Positions 60,817-64,000 of a stretch of DNA of 64,000 nucleotides are shown piece by piece. The stretch covers positions 1-64,000 of the forward strand of contig NZ_ANIE01000007.1 of NCBI RefSeq assembly GCF_000708045.1. The letters run 5' to 3'. The position numbers and the translations under genes were made by a program. The DNA comes from Marinobacter nitratireducens (GTDB lineage: Bacteria > Pseudomonadota > Gammaproteobacteria > Pseudomonadales > Oleiphilaceae). The notes under the pieces were generated by a model. It saw only the letters and a program-made list of their open reading frames with translations, searched no databases and was not told the origin of the DNA. The number at the start of each line of letters is the position of its first letter. Position 1 is the stretch's first letter.

Positions 60817-61902
60817 ATGATCGATCTTTTTGACAATACCCAGGTCGCTCGCGCCCAATCCGCGTGCACATTTGAACTGAGCCTGAGCTTTGTTGGGTTA
60901 AGGGTCCAGGTTTTTGCCAACACCCCGGAAATCCTCGATTATCTGGATGACTACTACGCCAGCCTGACTCAGGGCGGGACTGGCACTTCTGAGATACGCG
61001 TTTTCCTGATTAACGACACGCCCGATACCGGCGGCGCCGAATGGACCCCGGTCAAACGCTCCAAACCCAGCCCACTCGGCCTGAAGGAAGCGTTTGTTGA
61101 TATGCCCTCCGGTCGCTGGATCCACAAGGTTCGCACCGGCATGGTCATGTTTCAGTCCATGATCGACCCGATAGCCCTTGGGGATCTTCAACACAACCGG
61201 GCGCAGGTCGTGAACTTCATCAACAACCAGTTCCTCAACCATTACCAGCGGCAAGGCTATCTGCTCGGACATGCGTCCGCATTCGACATCGGAGGGGATA
61301 CGACAGCCATCGCGGCCTGTTCCGGAGGCGGCAAATCGACCCTGATGCTGCGTGCTCTGGAGAACCCGGAAGCCCGTTTCCTGTCCAACGACAGAATCCT
61401 GTTCAGAGCCAGGGATGGGCAGACAAAAGTCCTCGGGTTAGCCAAGCACCCCCGGGTAAATCCCGGAACCCTGGTCAATTCCAGCCGACTGGCCAGTGTA
61501 TTGCCAGAGTGTGAGCGAACGAGATTCGAGACCATGCCTCGCAATGAACTGTGGGAGGTCGAGCAGAAGTACGACGTGCTGATTCCGGAAATCTACGGTG
61601 AACAAAAAACTGCGCTTGAGGGGCAATTGAAAAACCTGATCCTCCTGGACTGGTCCCTTGAGTCCACAGAACCGACGGCTCTGAGCCCGGTTGATGCGCA
61701 AAGCACTCCCGAAGCGCTGGAAGGATTACGCAAAAGTGCCGGTCCCTTTTTCCAGGCCGAGGATGGGCACTTCCCGCAACAAAAGTGCGAGTCTGCCGAG
61801 ACATACGCCAGCAATCTGAAAGGCGTTTGCGTCTGGCGGCTGACGGGCTCTGTCGATTTTGACCGGGCCGTCGCTCAACTGGAAAGGCAAGGCATTCTCT
61901 AA
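60817..61902 (+). CDS. HprK-related kinase B
   Basis: 361 residues from the ATG at 60817, which follows the ATP-grasp stop without a gap. P-loop AACSGGGKST (residues 166-175, K173) and SNDRILF (near 187-193) match the HPr kinase/phosphorylase fold. The HprK-specific N-terminal domain is replaced by a different 150-residue part. True HprK phosphorylates a serine of HPr using ATP; HPr is not encoded here, so another protein, perhaps the amphi-Trp protein at the right edge, may be the target. One-base overlap with the next gene. Confidence 0.87.
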   Translation: MIDLFDNTQVARAQSACTFELSLSFVGLRVQVFANTPEILDYLDDYYASLTQGGTGTSEIRVFLINDTPDTGGAEWTPVKRSKPSPLGLKEAFVDMPSGRWIHKVRTGMVMFQSMIDPIALGDLQHNRAQVVNFINNQFLNHYQRQGYLLGHASAFDIGGDTTAIAACSGGGKSTLMLRALENPEARFLSNDRILFRARDGQTKVLGLAKHPRVNPGTLVNSSRLASVLPECERTRFETMPRNELWEVEQKYDVLIPEIYGEQKTALEGQLKNLILLDWSLESTEPTALSPVDAQSTPEALEGLRKSAGPFFQAEDGHFPQQKCESAETYASNLKGVCVWRLTGSVDFDRAVAQLERQGIL

Positions 61903-62582
61903 TGGCAGCGATCGCCCTGATCCGACACGGCCAGTACGAACAGCTGGCAAACACGCCCAGCGCACTTCAACCCTATCCGCTGACAGCTGAGGGTATTGAA
62001 CAGGTCAGGGAGGAGGCCCGGCGGTTCCGAGCGTGGCTGGAAGCGAGTGATTACCTGCTGGAACCGGAAATACACAGCTCTACACTCTTGCGGGCCTGGC
62101 AAACTGCCGAGATCTATCGCGAAGAACTGCGGCAGCTATTCCCGTCTCCCCCCATCACGAAGAGCTTTCCGGCGCTGTGTGAGCGTAGTGTCGGATCCGT
62201 GGCCAACCTGAGCGTTCGAGAAATAGAGCGCATAGTGGCGCTAGATCCCCGCCTTGAGGCGCTCCCGAAAGGCTGGAAATCCACCAGCGATTTCAAACTC
62301 CCTTTCGACGGGGCAGAATCCCTGTTGGAAGCCGGCGAACGGGTTGCCCGGCATCTCGACGGACTGGCCAGCCCTGCGCCCGACAAGCGAATCCAGCTGA
62401 TCATCGGACATGGCGCGTCCATTCGTCATGCGAGTTATCATTTAAATGTCATCAACTTCGACGATATTAGACGGTTAAGCATGTTTTACGGCCATCCCGT
62501 TGTATTTGAGAGGCATGGACAAGCCTGGACACGCTTGTATGGCAACTGGAAACAGCGCCAACCTTCAGACTCCATCGACTAG
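61902..62582 (+). CDS. Histidine phosphatase family protein
   Basis: 226 residues. ALIRHGQYE (R8, H9 near the start) is the phosphohistidine motif; the partner His is in IIGHGASIRH (near 167-176) and the acid in LCERSVG (near 92-98). Phosphatase of small-molecule or protein phosphates. Overlaps the HprK-like gene by one base (TAATG), so it belongs to the operon. Confidence 0.9.
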   Translation: MAAIALIRHGQYEQLANTPSALQPYPLTAEGIEQVREEARRFRAWLEASDYLLEPEIHSSTLLRAWQTAEIYREELRQLFPSPPITKSFPALCERSVGSVANLSVREIERIVALDPRLEALPKGWKSTSDFKLPFDGAESLLEAGERVARHLDGLASPAPDKRIQLIIGHGASIRHASYHLNVINFDDIRRLSMFYGHPVVFERHGQAWTRLYGNWKQRQPSDSID

Positions 62583-62594
62583 CAGACCAACGCC

Positions 62595-63929
62595 ATGACA
62601 GCTTCAGGTTTCATTCCCAAAGTACGTGAACACAAATTCCATGAGGCTGTCCTGGCGCGCTTACCGAAGGAGTGGGAACCCTGGCCGGATGATGACACCT
62701 CGGTCAACAGCGACGAGGCGCTCAGCGCATTCCTGAAACGATCCACCAAAGGGAGCTTCTCCTGGCCGAAACAACCGATCGTTTTTCTTTCCGACCCCCA
62801 TGCGGATGCAGAGGCATTCGAGGCGTCGCTGATTGCAGCGGGTGTCATCAAACGCGAAGGCTCCAACCTTTGCGAATACCGGCTGACGAAGTTTGGAAAG
62901 AAGGCTGAAATTGTCATCGGCGGTGACTGCCTGGACAAGGGTCCGAGCAACCTGTCGCTGTTAAGGAGCCTGGCACACCTTTACCGGATCAACGCAGACG
63001 TCACTCTGCTTGCGGGCAATCATGACCTTCGGTTTTTGATGGGCCTGCTGGTTCTCGAGCGAAGCAAAGACATGGGCAGCCAGCACATGTTCGTTCGCAT
63101 GGGACGCAAAGTTGTGCCTCTGTTCAGAGAGGTTTTTGATCAGTACCTGCTGAACACGCACTGGCAAGAAGGTCTGCCTTCTGAAGATGAGTGTCGCGAG
63201 GCTCTGTTCCCTGCTGACGACTGGTTTGAGAACTTTCCGTTCTTTGCGGCCGGCTTTCTCACCGCAGAGGGGATCGACCGGGAAATGCGGAAAATGGAAT
63301 CCAAAATCGCAAGCTTCGAAGACCACTGCGCCGATGCTGGAATGTCTTTGCAACAGGTCTACGCCGCGGCAATGAAATGCCGGTCACTGTTTCTGAAAGA
63401 CTCCGGCGAATTCAACTGGTTCTTCCAAAAAATGCAGCTGCTCAAGCAGCGCGGTTCCTTTCTGTTCCTCCATGCCGGCCTGGACGATCACATGGCCGCA
63501 CTACTGTCCAAGCGCGGCGTTAAACACGCGAACCGGGCGTTCAAGAGGAACCTGATGACGCAGCATCTGTTCAACTTCTACTACAGCCCGCTCGCCAATA
63601 CCTTCCGGACAAAATATCGTAAGGCGGACCTTCCCCTCACCCCCCGTGGTGCCAAAGCGGTCAAGAAGGCGGGCATTCACGTTCTGGTTCATGGGCACGT
63701 CAATCAGCACAATGGCCAGCGAATCGCGCTCAAGAATGACCTGGTCCATATTGAAGCGGATATCACCCTGGACTCCCATTCCCGGAAGAACGAGGGGCTG
63801 GAGGATTACGGCGTGGGCGTGACACTGATTGACAAGAAACTCGGTGTTGTTGGCCTCAGCAGCGATTACCCCAAGGCCAAAGTATTCAAACCGGGCCGAA
63901 AAGGGCAACTTACGGGAGCTAATCAATGA
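62595..63929 (+). CDS. Metallophosphatase (calcineurin-like phosphoesterase)
   Basis: 444 residues. Metal-site motifs in order: FLSDPHADAEAF (near 63-74, D-x-H), VIGGDCLDKGPSN (near 110-122, GDxxDxG), LAGNHDLRF (near 146-154, GNHD), FLHAGLDDH (near 292-300) and LVHGHVNQHNG (near 361-371). An insertion of about 110 residues between the third and fourth motifs is unusual. Protein Ser/Thr or small phosphoester hydrolysis is expected. 12 bases after the histidine phosphatase gene; overlaps the next start by 4 bases. Confidence 0.9.
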   Translation: MTASGFIPKVREHKFHEAVLARLPKEWEPWPDDDTSVNSDEALSAFLKRSTKGSFSWPKQPIVFLSDPHADAEAFEASLIAAGVIKREGSNLCEYRLTKFGKKAEIVIGGDCLDKGPSNLSLLRSLAHLYRINADVTLLAGNHDLRFLMGLLVLERSKDMGSQHMFVRMGRKVVPLFREVFDQYLLNTHWQEGLPSEDECREALFPADDWFENFPFFAAGFLTAEGIDREMRKMESKIASFEDHCADAGMSLQQVYAAAMKCRSLFLKDSGEFNWFFQKMQLLKQRGSFLFLHAGLDDHMAALLSKRGVKHANRAFKRNLMTQHLFNFYYSPLANTFRTKYRKADLPLTPRGAKAVKKAGIHVLVHGHVNQHNGQRIALKNDLVHIEADITLDSHSRKNEGLEDYGVGVTLIDKKLGVVGLSSDYPKAKVFKPGRKGQLTGANQ

Positions 63930-64000
63930 AGTCCAAAACCAAGTTCAGCCACGATTCGCTGCTTGATCGCCAGTCCACCCGGGAGCTATTGGTTACCCTG
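63926..64000 (+). CDS. Start of an amphi-Trp domain-like protein (cut by window edge)
   Basis: 25 codons visible, ATG at 63926 with GGAG 8 bases upstream, overlapping the metallophosphatase stop (ATGA). The visible string (MKSKTKFSHDSLLDRQSTR, then ELLVTL) resembles the opening of amphi-Trp domain proteins, the small partner in the GAK system. The rest of the gene is beyond base 64000, so the call depends on context. Confidence 0.6.
   Translation, partial: MKSKTKFSHDSLLDRQSTRELLVTL

Overview
The window reads as chromosomal DNA of a marine gammaproteobacterium, most likely Marinobacter or a close relative. This is inferred from gene content (suf operon with sufT, fabAB, flgT/flgP, nitrate transporters with ANR-type boxes, asmA-mutY-yggX, secB/rhodanese facing gpmI-envC-ctpA-yibQ); no database search was possible. 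The core is GC-rich and densely coding on both strands; the first 9 kb is clearly more AT-rich and built differently.

Region 1 (1-10449) is the proximal end of a chromosomal integron. A complete integron integrase gene on the + strand (GTG start at 9481) carries a LexA box over its promoter. To its left lie 15 gene cassettes, all on the - strand, separated by attC sites whose ends read TAACGY...GTTR. The array runs off the left edge. Most products are unknown; recognisable ones are a CbrC-like protein, a DUF3885-like protein, a GIY-YIG-like protein, a DUF695-like protein, an alpha/beta hydrolase and a HEPN-like protein. One cassette is present twice with its attC.

Region 2 (10560-21410) deals with membrane and low-oxygen nitrogen physiology: trhA/yqfA (hemolysin III family), three NarK-type nitrate/nitrite transporters (one in an operon with a universal stress protein), a NaChBac-type cation channel, SirB2 and NnrS. 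Two ANR/FNR-type boxes sit where they would activate narK and usp-MFS.

Region 3 (21411-25871) holds fabA-fabB, a stand-alone AraC-type DNA-binding protein, trhP and a small secreted protein. A GCGTACA-type palindrome like the FabR/YijC operator lies upstream of trhA (perfect), the AraC-like gene and fabA (both degenerate). fabA also has a perfect ANR box beside its copy.

Region 4 (25872-32369) is a sufBCDS-sufA-sufT-sufE operon behind a promoter overlapped by a near-consensus type-1 IscR site. Region 5 (32400-48800) carries flgT/flgP, a TraF-like outer-membrane protein, cca (without HD motif), folM-like reductase, thiolase, trmL, secB, a cysteine-less rhodanese, gpmI-envC-ctpA-yibQ, an SDR/TetR divergent pair sharing a perfect palindrome, an ABM-domain protein and an AraC regulator. 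Region 6 (48800-56250) is hisBHAF, an SRPBCC protein, asmA-mutY-yggX and tRNA-Phe.

Region 7 (56300-64000) has two small unknown genes and then a cluster matching the poorly understood GAK system (ATP-grasp, amphi-Trp, kinase): a CofD/YvcK-like protein, divergent from a tightly coupled operon of a helical-domain/aminoglycoside-phosphotransferase fusion, an ATP-grasp enzyme, an HprK-related kinase, a histidine phosphatase, a metallophosphatase and the start of an amphi-Trp-like protein cut by the right edge. This set of phosphoryl-transfer enzymes is the best candidate in the window for an undescribed biochemical system.
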